A stretch of DNA of 64,000 nucleotides from Prolixibacteraceae bacterium (GCA_028282195.1 JANQII010000102.1:1-64000); one strand, 5' to 3'; shown: positions 24,851-33,680, numbered from the stretch's first letter. A program made the numbers and translations. The notes: generated by a model from the letters alone, not told the origin.

Positions 24851-25747
24851 ATGGTTGAACTTTTAAAAACAAATCGAACTGATTCGCTAAACACCAGGGA
24901 ACTGATCCTCCAGAAGTACCTTAAGAGAGAACTCAAAACCGGGGTCTTTCTGCAAACGTGCAACAGAATTGAATGGTACAAGGGAGATGGGGACATTACC
25001 GAAAATATTGCTCGTCACCTGTTTCGTGTTGTAGCAGGATTAGAGTCTGCTCTAATTGGAGAAACTGCAATTGCCGGACAAGTTAAGCGTGCCTATCGTC
25101 TGGCTCATGAAAACGGAAGGCTAAGCAAGAGCCTTCACAAACTTTTTCAAACATCATTTTTTGTTGCAAAAAAGGTGAAGAGGGAAACAGGCATTTCAAA
25201 AGGTGCAATGTCCCATGGGCAATCAGTTGTACAAATTCTTCAGAATAAAAAAACGAACCTTGCGAACCAAAAGGTCACGCTTATTGGAGCAAACAATCTT
25301 ACTGAAAGTATTATCCGGTTTTTAAGGTCTAAGGGGGCAAGCGTTTTCTTTATTGGAAACAGAACTTTTGAAAAGGCATCAACCCTTGCAAGCAAATATG
25401 ACGGTAAAGCTTTCCAATTTCAGGAATTACCAAACATCCTGGAAGAAACGGACATTCTTATCTCTGCCACTTCAGCCCCACACCAGGTATTAAAAAAAGA
25501 GCAGCTTCCTAAAAACAAGCAAATGATACTATTTGATTTAGCTGTTCCCCGGGATATCGACCCAAGGGTTTCTGACCTGGAGAATATGGAACTATTCAAT
25601 ATTCAGGAAATTGAACAAGAAATTATTAAAAACCGCAAACTGCGCTCTGAAGAAGTTTTAAAAGCTGAAGCTATTATTGAGTATGAACTGGAACGTTTCT
25701 TTGAAACTTTCGCAAAATCAGTTAACCAACAAAAACTTGCAGTATGA
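24851..25747 (+). CDS. Truncated glutamyl-tRNA reductase paralogue
   Basis: A 298-residue HemA-like protein, shorter than the 415-residue HemA encoded at 37431-38678. It keeps the catalytic cysteine motif FLQTCNRIEW, the substrate-binding region VVAGLESALIGET with GQVKRAY, and a Rossmann domain. It lacks the long C-terminal dimerisation domain. In the Rossmann loop the usual GAGETGE is replaced by GANNLTE, so NADPH binding may be altered. The ATG at 24851 is preferred to a TTG at 24839, which abuts the terminator. It heads the sulfite/siroheme operon and may supply extra 5-aminolevulinate for siroheme, or have become regulatory. The first is inference from context. Confidence 0.8.
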   Translation: MVELLKTNRTDSLNTRELILQKYLKRELKTGVFLQTCNRIEWYKGDGDITENIARHLFRVVAGLESALIGETAIAGQVKRAYRLAHENGRLSKSLHKLFQTSFFVAKKVKRETGISKGAMSHGQSVVQILQNKKTNLANQKVTLIGANNLTESIIRFLRSKGASVFFIGNRTFEKASTLASKYDGKAFQFQELPNILEETDILISATSAPHQVLKKEQLPKNKQMILFDLAVPRDIDPRVSDLENMELFNIQEIEQEIIKNRKLRSEEVLKAEAIIEYELERFFETFAKSVNQQKLAV

Positions 25748-25974
25748 AAGAAAAAGCCTACAGGAGCGTAGCTAAAACAGTTTCATGGAGGACACTTGGA
25801 ACAATAGACACCATAATAATTGCGTGGTTTGTTGTAGGGAAACTTGAATTTGCAATTACAATTGGTGGCGTAGAGTTACTTACAAAAATGGTTTTGTACT
25901 ACTTTCATGAGCGTACATGGAACAAAATAAAGTTTGGAAAAACAAACGAATCAGATATTGAATATCACATTTAA
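25744..25974 (+). CDS. DUF2061 small membrane protein
   Basis: A 76-residue protein of the DUF2061 family with two hydrophobic segments (about residues 20-32 and 36-54). The family signature SVAKTVSWRTLGTIDT is at the N-terminus and YYFHERTWNKI lies near the end. It overlaps the preceding gene by 4 bases (ATGA). DUF2061 proteins are often found, alone or fused, in sulfate-assimilation loci; the function is not known to me. Its position between siroheme genes supports a role in the same pathway, perhaps transport. Confidence 0.85.
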   Translation: MKEKAYRSVAKTVSWRTLGTIDTIIIAWFVVGKLEFAITIGGVELLTKMVLYYFHERTWNKIKFGKTNESDIEYHI

Positions 25975-25975
25975 A

Positions 25976-26443
25976 ATGGAAAAGAACTTTTTACCCATAG
26001 CAATCAATATTTCCGGCGAAAAGATACTTGTCATCGGCGGAGGCAAATCTGCCTGGAGCAAAATTCAAATCCTGCAACGTTTTGATGCGGAGATTGAAGT
26101 GATTGCGAAAGAAGTTAGTCGGGAGATTAAGGAAAGTGGCATTCAATATAAAGAAAAAGCATACGAAGCTCCAGATTTAAACGGATACCTGATGCTTTAC
26201 TCTTGCACCAATAATCCTGAGTTGGATAAACAAATTGAAAGTGATGGCAGAAAAGCAGGAGTACTAGTCAATATCCATGACAAACCAAGGCTATGCCAGT
26301 TTGTTTCACCGGCCATTTACCAGGATGGTGATATTCGGGTAGCAGTAAGCTCAAATGCAAAAAATGTATTTGCATCCATACAGATTAGAAATGAGATACA
26401 AGAATTTTTAGAAAACAAAAAAGCTAAAGAGATAGAAAGATGA
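25976..26443 (+). CDS. Precorrin-2 dehydrogenase (siroheme synthase N-terminal domain)
   Basis: A 155-residue single-domain protein equivalent to the N-terminal part of CysG (SirC/Met8-like). It oxidises precorrin-2 to sirohydrochlorin with NAD and may also insert iron. Motifs are LPIAINISGEKILVIGGGKSAWSKI (the nucleotide-binding GGG loop), and SCTNNPELD, NIHDKPRLCQFVSPA further on. The ATG at 25976, one base after the DUF2061 stop, is preferred over an upstream start inside DUF2061. It overlaps cysJ by 4 bases. The methyltransferase half of CysG is encoded separately by cobA at 31883. Confidence 0.9.
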   Translation: MEKNFLPIAINISGEKILVIGGGKSAWSKIQILQRFDAEIEVIAKEVSREIKESGIQYKEKAYEAPDLNGYLMLYSCTNNPELDKQIESDGRKAGVLVNIHDKPRLCQFVSPAIYQDGDIRVAVSSNAKNVFASIQIRNEIQEFLENKKAKEIER

Positions 26444-28230
26444 GCATCAAATTAAGCCCATTAAATGAGAACCAGCTTAAAGCCCTCGAACAGCTTAGCG
26501 AGGGATTGGAGAAAGAGCAAGCCATTTGGTTGAATGGCTACTTTCAGGGGCTGACCGGAGCAAAACTTAACGGACATGCCCCACAGGCCAGTAATGGAGA
26601 AAGCATACCTACTGCTGTTGAGCAAATACCACTGACCATTCTTTATGGTACACATACAGGCCGTTGCGAAAACTTAGCAAAAAAGCTATGCGAACTGGCA
26701 TCAGGAAAAGGCATTGATTGTAAAATTCACCCAATGGATGATTACAAACCCAGGCAGTTGAAAGATGAAAAGAACCTGTTTGTGATTGTAAGCACCCATG
26801 GTGAAGGCGAACCTCCTGAAATGGCTGAAGAGTTTCACGAATTCATTATGGGAAAAAGGCTTCCAAAACTAAATGGATTGAATTACTCTGTCCTTGCTTT
26901 GGGAGATAAAAGTTATAAACTGTTCTGCCAAACAGGAATTGATATTGACAATGCATTGAAAAAAGCCGGTGCAGCAGAACTGTATCCCATTGTGAAATGT
27001 GATGTTGATTTTGAAGATAATGCTGAAAGCTGGACAAATGCTGTAATTGATAAACTGGCAAGTACATTACCTGCCCAAACTCAATCATCAGCAAGTTTAA
27101 AGCAGCAAGTTGAAAGCAAAACGTATACAAAAAAGAATCCTTTTAAAGCAACGGTAATTGATAAAACCAGAATAACCGGACGAGATTCCGATAAGGAAGT
27201 ATTTCATTTAGAAATATCGCTGGAAGATTCCGGTATAACTTATGAACCAGGTGATTCCTTAGGAATAATCACTGAAAATCCGCCACAGTTGGTAAATCAG
27301 ATTATTGAAAAACTGGGAGTTGATAAATCAGAACTGGTTGAAACAAAAGAAGGGCAAGTACCTTTTGAAGAAGCATTGAAGCATCATGTTGAAATAAGCC
27401 TGTTAACACGGGATGTTATTCAAAAATATGCAGACAAAACACAAACAGAAGGTGTTGCAAAGATTCTGGAGGATGATCAGTTACTTGATGAGTATTTGTA
27501 TGGTTACGATGTTTTAGACTTGTTAACTGAGTTTCCTTTTGAGTTTACTGCTTCTGCTTTTATTGAATTATTAAGGCCGCTTCCGGCACGTTTATACTCA
27601 ATATCGTCAAGTCAGGCAGCCGTAGAAGATGAAGTCCACATTACGGTTTCCAGGGTAAATTACAACAACAAAGGACGGGAACGGGTTGGCGCCTGTTCAA
27701 GCTTTTTAGCAGACCGAATTGAAGTTGATGATGAGTTATTGATTTATATAGACAAGAACCCAAACTTCAGGCTACCACTAAACGGAACACCAATTATTAT
27801 GGTGGGTGCAGGAACCGGAATTGCCCCTTATCGTGCATTCTTACAGGAAAGGGAAACCAACAACCAAAAAGGCAACAGCTGGCTGTTCTTTGGAGATAGA
27901 CGGTTTAATTCTGATTTTCTGTATCAGCTTGAATGGCAGAAACTACTAAAAAAAGGTTACCTGGAGAAAATTCATCTTGCCTTCTCCCGTGATCAGGATG
28001 AAAAGATTTACGTTCAGCACAAACTGAAAGAAAATCAGGAAGAACTTTTCAAATGGATTGAAAAAGGAGCAAACTTTTACCTCTGTGGCGATATGAAATA
28101 CATGGCCAAAGATGTACAGCAAACCTTGCTTGAAATTATTCAGGCACAAGGGGGTTTAACTCCAGAAAAAGCGAAAGAATACTTTAAAAAATTAAAAAAA
28201 GAAAAACGCTTCCAGGCGGATGTGTATTGA
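26440..28230 (+). CDS. cysJ: Assimilatory sulfite reductase flavoprotein (alpha) subunit
   Basis: Passes electrons from NADPH through FAD and FMN to the CysI hemoprotein. The 596-residue protein has the expected order. A flavodoxin domain (about 65-205) carries the FMN loop YGTHTGRCENLA and VSTHGEGEPPE. Next is a ferredoxin-reductase-type FAD domain with RLYSISSSQ (about 387). Last is the NADPH domain with GAGTGIAPYRAFLQER, FFGDRRFNSDFLY and the C-terminal YLCGDMKYMAKDV. About 60 residues precede the flavodoxin domain, as in E. coli CysJ. The gene overlaps the precorrin-2 dehydrogenase gene by 4 bases but is separated from cysI by a 336-base repeat. Confidence 0.95.
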   Translation: MSIKLSPLNENQLKALEQLSEGLEKEQAIWLNGYFQGLTGAKLNGHAPQASNGESIPTAVEQIPLTILYGTHTGRCENLAKKLCELASGKGIDCKIHPMDDYKPRQLKDEKNLFVIVSTHGEGEPPEMAEEFHEFIMGKRLPKLNGLNYSVLALGDKSYKLFCQTGIDIDNALKKAGAAELYPIVKCDVDFEDNAESWTNAVIDKLASTLPAQTQSSASLKQQVESKTYTKKNPFKATVIDKTRITGRDSDKEVFHLEISLEDSGITYEPGDSLGIITENPPQLVNQIIEKLGVDKSELVETKEGQVPFEEALKHHVEISLLTRDVIQKYADKTQTEGVAKILEDDQLLDEYLYGYDVLDLLTEFPFEFTASAFIELLRPLPARLYSISSSQAAVEDEVHITVSRVNYNNKGRERVGACSSFLADRIEVDDELLIYIDKNPNFRLPLNGTPIIMVGAGTGIAPYRAFLQERETNNQKGNSWLFFGDRRFNSDFLYQLEWQKLLKKGYLEKIHLAFSRDQDEKIYVQHKLKENQEELFKWIEKGANFYLCGDMKYMAKDVQQTLLEIIQAQGGLTPEKAKEYFKKLKKEKRFQADVY

Positions 28231-28562
28231 GTTGCGGGTTGCGGGTTACGGGTTACTGTTATCAAATAACTAATGATCAATAATCAATGACCAATAACTA
28301 ATAACAAATGACTATTTACTAATGACTAAAATGAAACAAGATACTGGATGCCTGATGTTGGATACTTGATAGCCCGTAGGGCTAAAACATTAGTAGCCCG
28401 GGGTAAATGATACCGGGAATTCGGGGGAATGCAATCCCGGGATATAATGATCAGGCCATAAAGGCGCAACTGCATTCATTGCAAATAATAATGGATTTTC
28501 ATGCGCCGCAAACAAACAAGTAAAAGGAAGCAATGAGAGATAAAATGATTTTAAATACTGAG
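28229..28562. repeat. Composite intergenic repeat, copy B, between cysJ and cysI
   Basis: Inverted copy of 19102-19449. The right part (28320-28562) matches copy A over its full length once the 58-base duplication is removed (243 bases in each). The left part consists of degenerate heptamers (GTTGCGG, AATAACT and similar) around the palindrome GTTATCAAATAAC. The element fills nearly the whole cysJ-cysI gap and stops about 4 bases before the cysI ATG. Confidence 0.9.
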
Positions 28563-28566
28563 AAAA

Positions 28567-30264
28567 ATGAGCAACGAAATAGATTGGACAACTCTTTCAG
28601 AAGTTGAAAAAATAAAATATGACAGCAACTACTTACGTGGAACATTGGTTGAAAGTCTGGCTGATCCGGTTACCGGAGCAATCGCTGATGCGGACACTCA
28701 ACTATCAAAATTCCATGGGATTTACCAGCAACACGACAGGGATTTGGAGAAAGAACGCAAACGCCAAAAGCTGGAGCCAGCTTTCTCATTCCTGATCCGT
28801 GTGAGGCTTCCCGGGGGTATTGCTACCTCGCAGCAATGGCTACAGATGGATAAACTTGCAGATGAACGTGCCAACGGAACCCTTAAGCTCACTACCCGTC
28901 AGGCATTTCAACTGCATGGTGTAATTAAAAAGAAACTGAAGCCAACCATTCAAGGCATTAACGATGCATTAATGGATACCATTGCTGCCTGTGGTGATGT
29001 CAACCGCAATGTAATGTCGCATGCCAATCCTGCTGAATCGGAGCTACACGCTGAGGTTTATCAATTGGCTAAAGACATTTCAGCACATTTAACGCCACAA
29101 ACTTCAGCCTACCACGAAATTTGGCTGGATAAAAAATTAATTGCCAATTCCAAATCGGATGTAGAACCCATTTACGGAGATCGCTATTTGCCTCGCAAAT
29201 TCAAAATGGCTGTGGCTATTCCCCCGTATAACGACACGGATATTTTCTCTCAGGACCTGGGCTTCATTGCCATTGAAGAAAAAGGTAAACTAATTGGCTA
29301 CAATGTTAGTGTTGGTGGCGGACTTGGCTCTACATTTGGTGTTCCTGAAACCTACCCTCGCTTAGGGGATGTTATTGGTTTTTGTACTCCTGAACAGGCT
29401 GTTGATGTTGCCGAAAAAGTTGTATTGGTTCAAAAAGACTATGGCGACAGGCAAAACCGCAAACATGCCCGCTTAAAATACACCATTGATGATCGTGGTC
29501 TGGCCTGGTTTAAAGACGAGTTAAACAAATATTTGGGATACAAACTACAACCGGCCAAACCTTACACATTTACACGTAATGGCGACCGGTACGGATGGAA
29601 AAAAGGAACAGACGGCAAATGGAGCCTGAACCTGTTTGTAGAAGGTGGACGGGTAAAAAATACAGATCAACTTCAACTTAAAACAGCTTTAAAAGAAGTT
29701 GCAACGGAAGTGCCTGACGCCCAATTCATTTTAACAGGTAACCAGAACTTAATCATTGGAAATACATCTGAAAAGGCCAAAGTAGCAGCCATTCTGAAAA
29801 AATATAATGTTTGGCCGGTTGGGCTTTCAGGATTGCGGCAAAATTCAATCGCCTGTGTTGCAATGAACACTTGTGCCCTTGCCTTTGCAGAAGCCGAACG
29901 CTACCTGCCAGATTTAATTACTAAAATTGAATCCATTCTGGAAGAACATCGTTTAATAAAAGAAGAGATTATTATTCGAATGACAGGCTGCCCCAATGGA
30001 TGCGGTCGCCCTTACCTTGCCGAAATAGCATTCATCGGCAAATCACCTGGGCATTATAACCTCTATTTAGGCGGAAACTTTAATGGAACCCGTTTGAATA
30101 CATTGTATAAAGAAACGCTCTCTGAAGAAGAAATTCTTAATGAACTACGGCCAATTATTGCCGATTTTGCTGAAAACAGAAATCCAAAAGAAAGATTTGG
30201 GGACTTTGTAATCAGAAAAGGATATGTGAAAGAAATTAAAGAAGGAAAAGAATTTAAACATTGA
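28567..30264 (+). CDS. cysI: Assimilatory sulfite reductase hemoprotein (beta) subunit
   Basis: Reduces sulfite to sulfide with six electrons, using siroheme coupled to a 4Fe-4S cluster. The 565-residue protein has the two ferredoxin-like repeats of the family, with LTTRQAFQLHGV (about 110) and ACGDVNRNV (about 139). The cluster ligands lie in CVAMNTCALAFAEAE (about 436-450) and GCPNGCGRPYLAE (about 477-489). All four cysteines are present. Length agrees with E. coli CysI (570). The ATG at 28567 comes 5 bases after the end of a repeat element, so its ribosome-binding context derives from that element. Confidence 0.95.
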   Translation: MSNEIDWTTLSEVEKIKYDSNYLRGTLVESLADPVTGAIADADTQLSKFHGIYQQHDRDLEKERKRQKLEPAFSFLIRVRLPGGIATSQQWLQMDKLADERANGTLKLTTRQAFQLHGVIKKKLKPTIQGINDALMDTIAACGDVNRNVMSHANPAESELHAEVYQLAKDISAHLTPQTSAYHEIWLDKKLIANSKSDVEPIYGDRYLPRKFKMAVAIPPYNDTDIFSQDLGFIAIEEKGKLIGYNVSVGGGLGSTFGVPETYPRLGDVIGFCTPEQAVDVAEKVVLVQKDYGDRQNRKHARLKYTIDDRGLAWFKDELNKYLGYKLQPAKPYTFTRNGDRYGWKKGTDGKWSLNLFVEGGRVKNTDQLQLKTALKEVATEVPDAQFILTGNQNLIIGNTSEKAKVAAILKKYNVWPVGLSGLRQNSIACVAMNTCALAFAEAERYLPDLITKIESILEEHRLIKEEIIIRMTGCPNGCGRPYLAEIAFIGKSPGHYNLYLGGNFNGTRLNTLYKETLSEEEILNELRPIIADFAENRNPKERFGDFVIRKGYVKEIKEGKEFKH

Positions 30265-30267
30265 ATC

Positions 30268-31008
30268 ATGGAGTTACCTTCAATTTTTATTGGTAGAAAA
30301 CTAAGCTCCCTAAGCCGCAAGTGGCTGGAAAGCGAGCAAATAAAATTTATTGAACAACCGCTCATCCGGATAAACTATAAAAAACCGCTGTTGGCCTTTT
30401 TTAAGTCATACGGAGATGAACCCAAAAAGTGGGTAGTAACCAGTTCTTATGCAGCCTATTGGTTATTGCGCTTCTCAGACAAAATTGGCTTAAATGAAAA
30501 GGATAAAGTTTATTGCTTGTCTGAAAGACAACAAAGCATTTTAAAAGAATGCAATGTGCAGGCGGTTCGTTCCAAATCACCCAATGCTAAAAGCCTGGCT
30601 GAATTAATTATCAGCGAAGATACCGGATTGAAAGTTATTTATTTAAGAGGCAACAAATCGCTGAACCATTTGCCAGAACAATTGACTGCCGGCAATATTG
30701 ATTGGCAAGCTGTTGAAGTTTACCAAAACACGGCTATTGAGATTTTTCTGAATGAGGTATTTGATGGTTACTTGTTTTTTAGCCCGAGCGGAATAAAAAG
30801 TTACAAGCAAGCCGGGAACTTTCCAGAACCTAAAGCTGATATCCTGGCCATTGGGAATACAACAGCACAAGCAGCATGGAAAGAGTTTCCAAACAGGGTA
30901 TTGGTGTCTCCTGAGCAGGAAGAACTTTCGTTTGTAAAATATGCTATTCAGCGAATAAAAGAGAAATTGGATGAACCAGAGGCTGATAGCAGGGTTATAG
31001 TTGAATAA
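30268..31008 (+). CDS. hemD: Uroporphyrinogen-III synthase
   Basis: Cyclises hydroxymethylbilane to uroporphyrinogen III, the branch point to heme and siroheme. At 246 residues it fits this sequence-diverse family. Visible are WVVTSSYAAYWLL in the first domain, IYLRGNKSLNHLPEQL and VEVYQNTA at the hinge, then FFSPSGIKSY and LAIGNTTAQAAWKE near the C-terminus. It follows cysI by 3 bases. It is the only hemD visible in the window, so the nearby heme operon may depend on it. Confidence 0.88.
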   Translation: MELPSIFIGRKLSSLSRKWLESEQIKFIEQPLIRINYKKPLLAFFKSYGDEPKKWVVTSSYAAYWLLRFSDKIGLNEKDKVYCLSERQQSILKECNVQAVRSKSPNAKSLAELIISEDTGLKVIYLRGNKSLNHLPEQLTAGNIDWQAVEVYQNTAIEIFLNEVFDGYLFFSPSGIKSYKQAGNFPEPKADILAIGNTTAQAAWKEFPNRVLVSPEQEELSFVKYAIQRIKEKLDEPEADSRVIVE

Positions 31009-31849
31009 CAATTATAATCTTTTGGCAAGTACAATTTCCATATTAGGATGTGGCTGGCTAGGCCTCCCGTTTGGCAAGCACCTGTTATTCAAAGGCTTTC
31101 AGGTAAAAGGCTCAGTAACCGCTAAAGAAAAAACCGGTGACCTGGCAAGGTCTGGAGTTGAACCGTTTCAGGTTGTTTTACAAACGAATAAAGCAATTGT
31201 AAGTGATGAGCGCTTTTTTAAAACCGATGTGCTTGTAATTGCCATTCCCCCTGCCCGGGTAGAATCCATTGAATCAATATTTGTACAACAGATTTCACAA
31301 GTGATCCCATACATTACAAAATATCAAATACCTAAGGTTTTGTTTATTTCTTCTACTTCTGTTTATAATGAAGAAAACCAAATGGTTAAGGAAGATGATG
31401 TTTTTATTCCAAACAAATCAAGTGGACGTGCTTTATTAATTGCAGAGAAGCTACTTCAGGAACATGAAGCATTTAAAACAACTGTAATTCGCTTTGGGGG
31501 TTTAATCGGGCAAGATCGTAATCCTGCCCGTTTTCTGATTAGGAAAAAAGAAAAATTAAGCGGAACAAAACCCGTCAACTTAATTCATCAGGATGACTGT
31601 ATTTCTATTTTGTACCAAATTATTCTTAAAGACATTTGGGGTGAAACGTTTAATGCCTGTTGTCCTGATCATCCAACACGTAAAGCTTTTTACACGAAAG
31701 CTTCCGAGGTTTCCGGGCTTCCTTGTCCAACGATGAGTGATCAAAAAGTAAAATTCAAATTGGTTGACAGCAGCAAATTGGTCAAGATTTTAAATTTTCA
31801 ATTCAAGTATAAAAACCCGTTGGATTACCTGGCTGCAAGTAGCGAATAA
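31001..31849 (+). CDS. NAD(P)-binding SDR/epimerase-like protein (YeeZ-like)
   Basis: A 282-residue Rossmann-fold protein resembling the YeeZ group of atypical extended SDRs. It starts with a nucleotide-binding loop ILGCGWLGLPFG and contains VLVIAIPPAR, VLFISSTSVY, the RFGGLIGQDRNP segment and VNLIHQDDC. There is no in-frame ATG near the start. A TTG at 31001 (overlapping hemD by 8 bases) or a TTG at 31022 must be used. The function in siroheme or sulfur metabolism is unknown; membership in the operon is clear from the overlap. Confidence 0.78.
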   Translation: MNNNYNLLASTISILGCGWLGLPFGKHLLFKGFQVKGSVTAKEKTGDLARSGVEPFQVVLQTNKAIVSDERFFKTDVLVIAIPPARVESIESIFVQQISQVIPYITKYQIPKVLFISSTSVYNEENQMVKEDDVFIPNKSSGRALLIAEKLLQEHEAFKTTVIRFGGLIGQDRNPARFLIRKKEKLSGTKPVNLIHQDDCISILYQIILKDIWGETFNACCPDHPTRKAFYTKASEVSGLPCPTMSDQKVKFKLVDSSKLVKILNFQFKYKNPLDYLAASSE

Positions 31850-31882
31850 GCACTTTCATAAAATCCCGATAAATAATTTTAA

Positions 31883-32653
31883 ATGAATAGAGAACAATCT
31901 TTACATCAAGGATTTATTTCTATAGTTGGTGCCGGACCAGGTGACCCTGATTTGCTAACGGTAAAAGCATTAAAAAGAATTGAGCAAGCCGACGTAATTC
32001 TTTACGATGCTTTGCATGGAACAGAAATTCTGGAATTAGCTGGTCCAAAAACTGAATTGATTTATGCCGGTAAAGTCTATTGCGATGGACAGCACCCAAC
32101 TGAACGTCAGGAAAAGATTCACGCCCAGCTGAAAAAACTCGCTCTTGAAGGAAAAAAGGTTGTCCGCCTAAAAGCTGGTGACCCTTTTATTTTTGGGCGT
32201 GGTGCTGAAGAACTTGCTTTTTGCTTAAAAGAAGGATTGAATGTTGAAATTATTCCCGGAATTACTGCTGGCCTGGCCGCTGCCACCTGCTTTCATATAC
32301 CGGTGACATTGCGTAATGTCAATAGTATGGCTTTATTTTATACGGGACATAAACGCAAAGGAGGATTTGATGAAATTGAAGTTGTTGCATCGGTATTGAA
32401 AACCAATGCACCTGTTATTGTCTACATGGGTTTGAAAAACCTGGTTTTATTTTCAAAAGAACTTCTTCAACTTGATATTGCCCCTGAAACCCCTGTTCAA
32501 ATAGCCAGTAAAGTTGGGCATTCTGATCAACAACTTTATACAACAAATTTGAAAGAAGCTGAACCGTTTTTAAAAGAAAATGATCCCGTTATGCCAGCAG
32601 TAATTATTTTGGGTAGCTATGCGAATCAGGTAGATAACAAATCTGCTATTTGA
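31883..32653 (+). CDS. cobA: Uroporphyrinogen-III C-methyltransferase
   Basis: Adds two methyl groups from SAM to uroporphyrinogen III to give precorrin-2, committing it to siroheme. The 256-residue protein has the SUMT hallmarks VGAGPGDPDLLTVKAL, ADVILYDAL, VRLKAGDPFIFGRGAEE, PGITAGLAA and VTLRNVNS. Length is that of a stand-alone methyltransferase. It is the last gene of the siroheme operon and ends 4 bases from the stop of the opposing hemE. Confidence 0.95.
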   Translation: MNREQSLHQGFISIVGAGPGDPDLLTVKALKRIEQADVILYDALHGTEILELAGPKTELIYAGKVYCDGQHPTERQEKIHAQLKKLALEGKKVVRLKAGDPFIFGRGAEELAFCLKEGLNVEIIPGITAGLAAATCFHIPVTLRNVNSMALFYTGHKRKGGFDEIEVVASVLKTNAPVIVYMGLKNLVLFSKELLQLDIAPETPVQIASKVGHSDQQLYTTNLKEAEPFLKENDPVMPAVIILGSYANQVDNKSAI

Positions 32654-32657
32654 TTTT

Positions 32658-33680
32658 TTACCAATCTGTGTTTTTTATCCAATCCACTACAAATTTTGCA
32701 TTTTCATAGGGAATGTCCGGCAAAAAGCCATGCCCCAAATTAAATATCCATTTATCATTTTCTTTGAAGAAAGGCTTGTATTTTTCCAGTTCTGCTGCAA
32801 TTTCATCATGTGTGGCATAAAGAGTTCGTGGATCAAGGTTTCCCTGAAGGCCTACTTTCTCATGAACCAGTTTACGGGCATCATTTATTGGCATTTGCCA
32901 GTCAATACCCACAAAGTCAGCAACATCCGGCGTTACATATTTTAAGCCTGTTCCAACTCCTTTAGGAAAGAAAATAAACGGAGTTCCTGTTTCACGAACT
33001 GCTCTGCTAATTTTCAGGACTGCCGGCATAAAAAGCTCGTTGTACATTTCAACAGGAATCAAATTGGCGTGCGTTTCAAAAAGCTGAAAAGCGTCAATGC
33101 CATGCCCAATCTGTTTTTTTGCATAAACCACTGATAAATCTGCAATGGCATCAATTAGTTTAATTGCTTCTTTTTTATGCTGAAACAAAAACCTGATCGC
33201 ATCAGGAAAGTTCGGGTTGGAACTAATTCCCTGGATCATGTAGCAAAGTGTTGTAAGTGGAGCACCACAAAAACCAATTAGCGGAATATTGGAAGGCCGT
33301 TGTTTGATAATTTCGTCAATCGCGGCATAGATGTACTCTAACTTTGATGGATCAGGATTTAAATGAGAAGCAGGATTTATGAGCCCTTTTAACGGTTTAT
33401 TGAAAACCGGCCCATGATCAGTAAACTCCAGTTCCATTCCCATGGCATTCGGAATAACAAGGATATCAGAAAATAAAATTGCAGCATCAACTCCCAGATC
33501 ATCAACAGGCATAAGCGTAACTTTCGCAGCCAGCTCTGCATCATCCATTAGTTCACGAAAAGTGTACTGCTCTTTCAGTTTGTTATAATTGGGTAAAACC
33601 CGACCAGCCTGGCGCATAAACCAAACCGGAGGCCTTTTAGTCTTTTTTCCCTGAAGCGTATCTAAAAATATGGAATGCAT
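32658..33680 (-). CDS. hemE: Uroporphyrinogen decarboxylase
   Basis: Decarboxylates uroporphyrinogen III to coproporphyrinogen III in heme synthesis. In 340 residues it has the N-terminal signature PPVWFMRQAGRVLPNY (with the conserved Arg pair), ILFSDILVIPNAMGME, GFCGAPLTTLCYMI and the C-terminal FNLGHGFLPDIP. Length is normal. It is the last gene of the hemA-C-B-L-E series, separated from hemL by 129 bases of heptamer repeats. Confidence 0.96.
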   Translation of the reverse strand: MHSIFLDTLQGKKTKRPPVWFMRQAGRVLPNYNKLKEQYTFRELMDDAELAAKVTLMPVDDLGVDAAILFSDILVIPNAMGMELEFTDHGPVFNKPLKGLINPASHLNPDPSKLEYIYAAIDEIIKQRPSNIPLIGFCGAPLTTLCYMIQGISSNPNFPDAIRFLFQHKKEAIKLIDAIADLSVVYAKKQIGHGIDAFQLFETHANLIPVEMYNELFMPAVLKISRAVRETGTPFIFFPKGVGTGLKYVTPDVADFVGIDWQMPINDARKLVHEKVGLQGNLDPRTLYATHDEIAAELEKYKPFFKENDKWIFNLGHGFLPDIPYENAKFVVDWIKNTDW

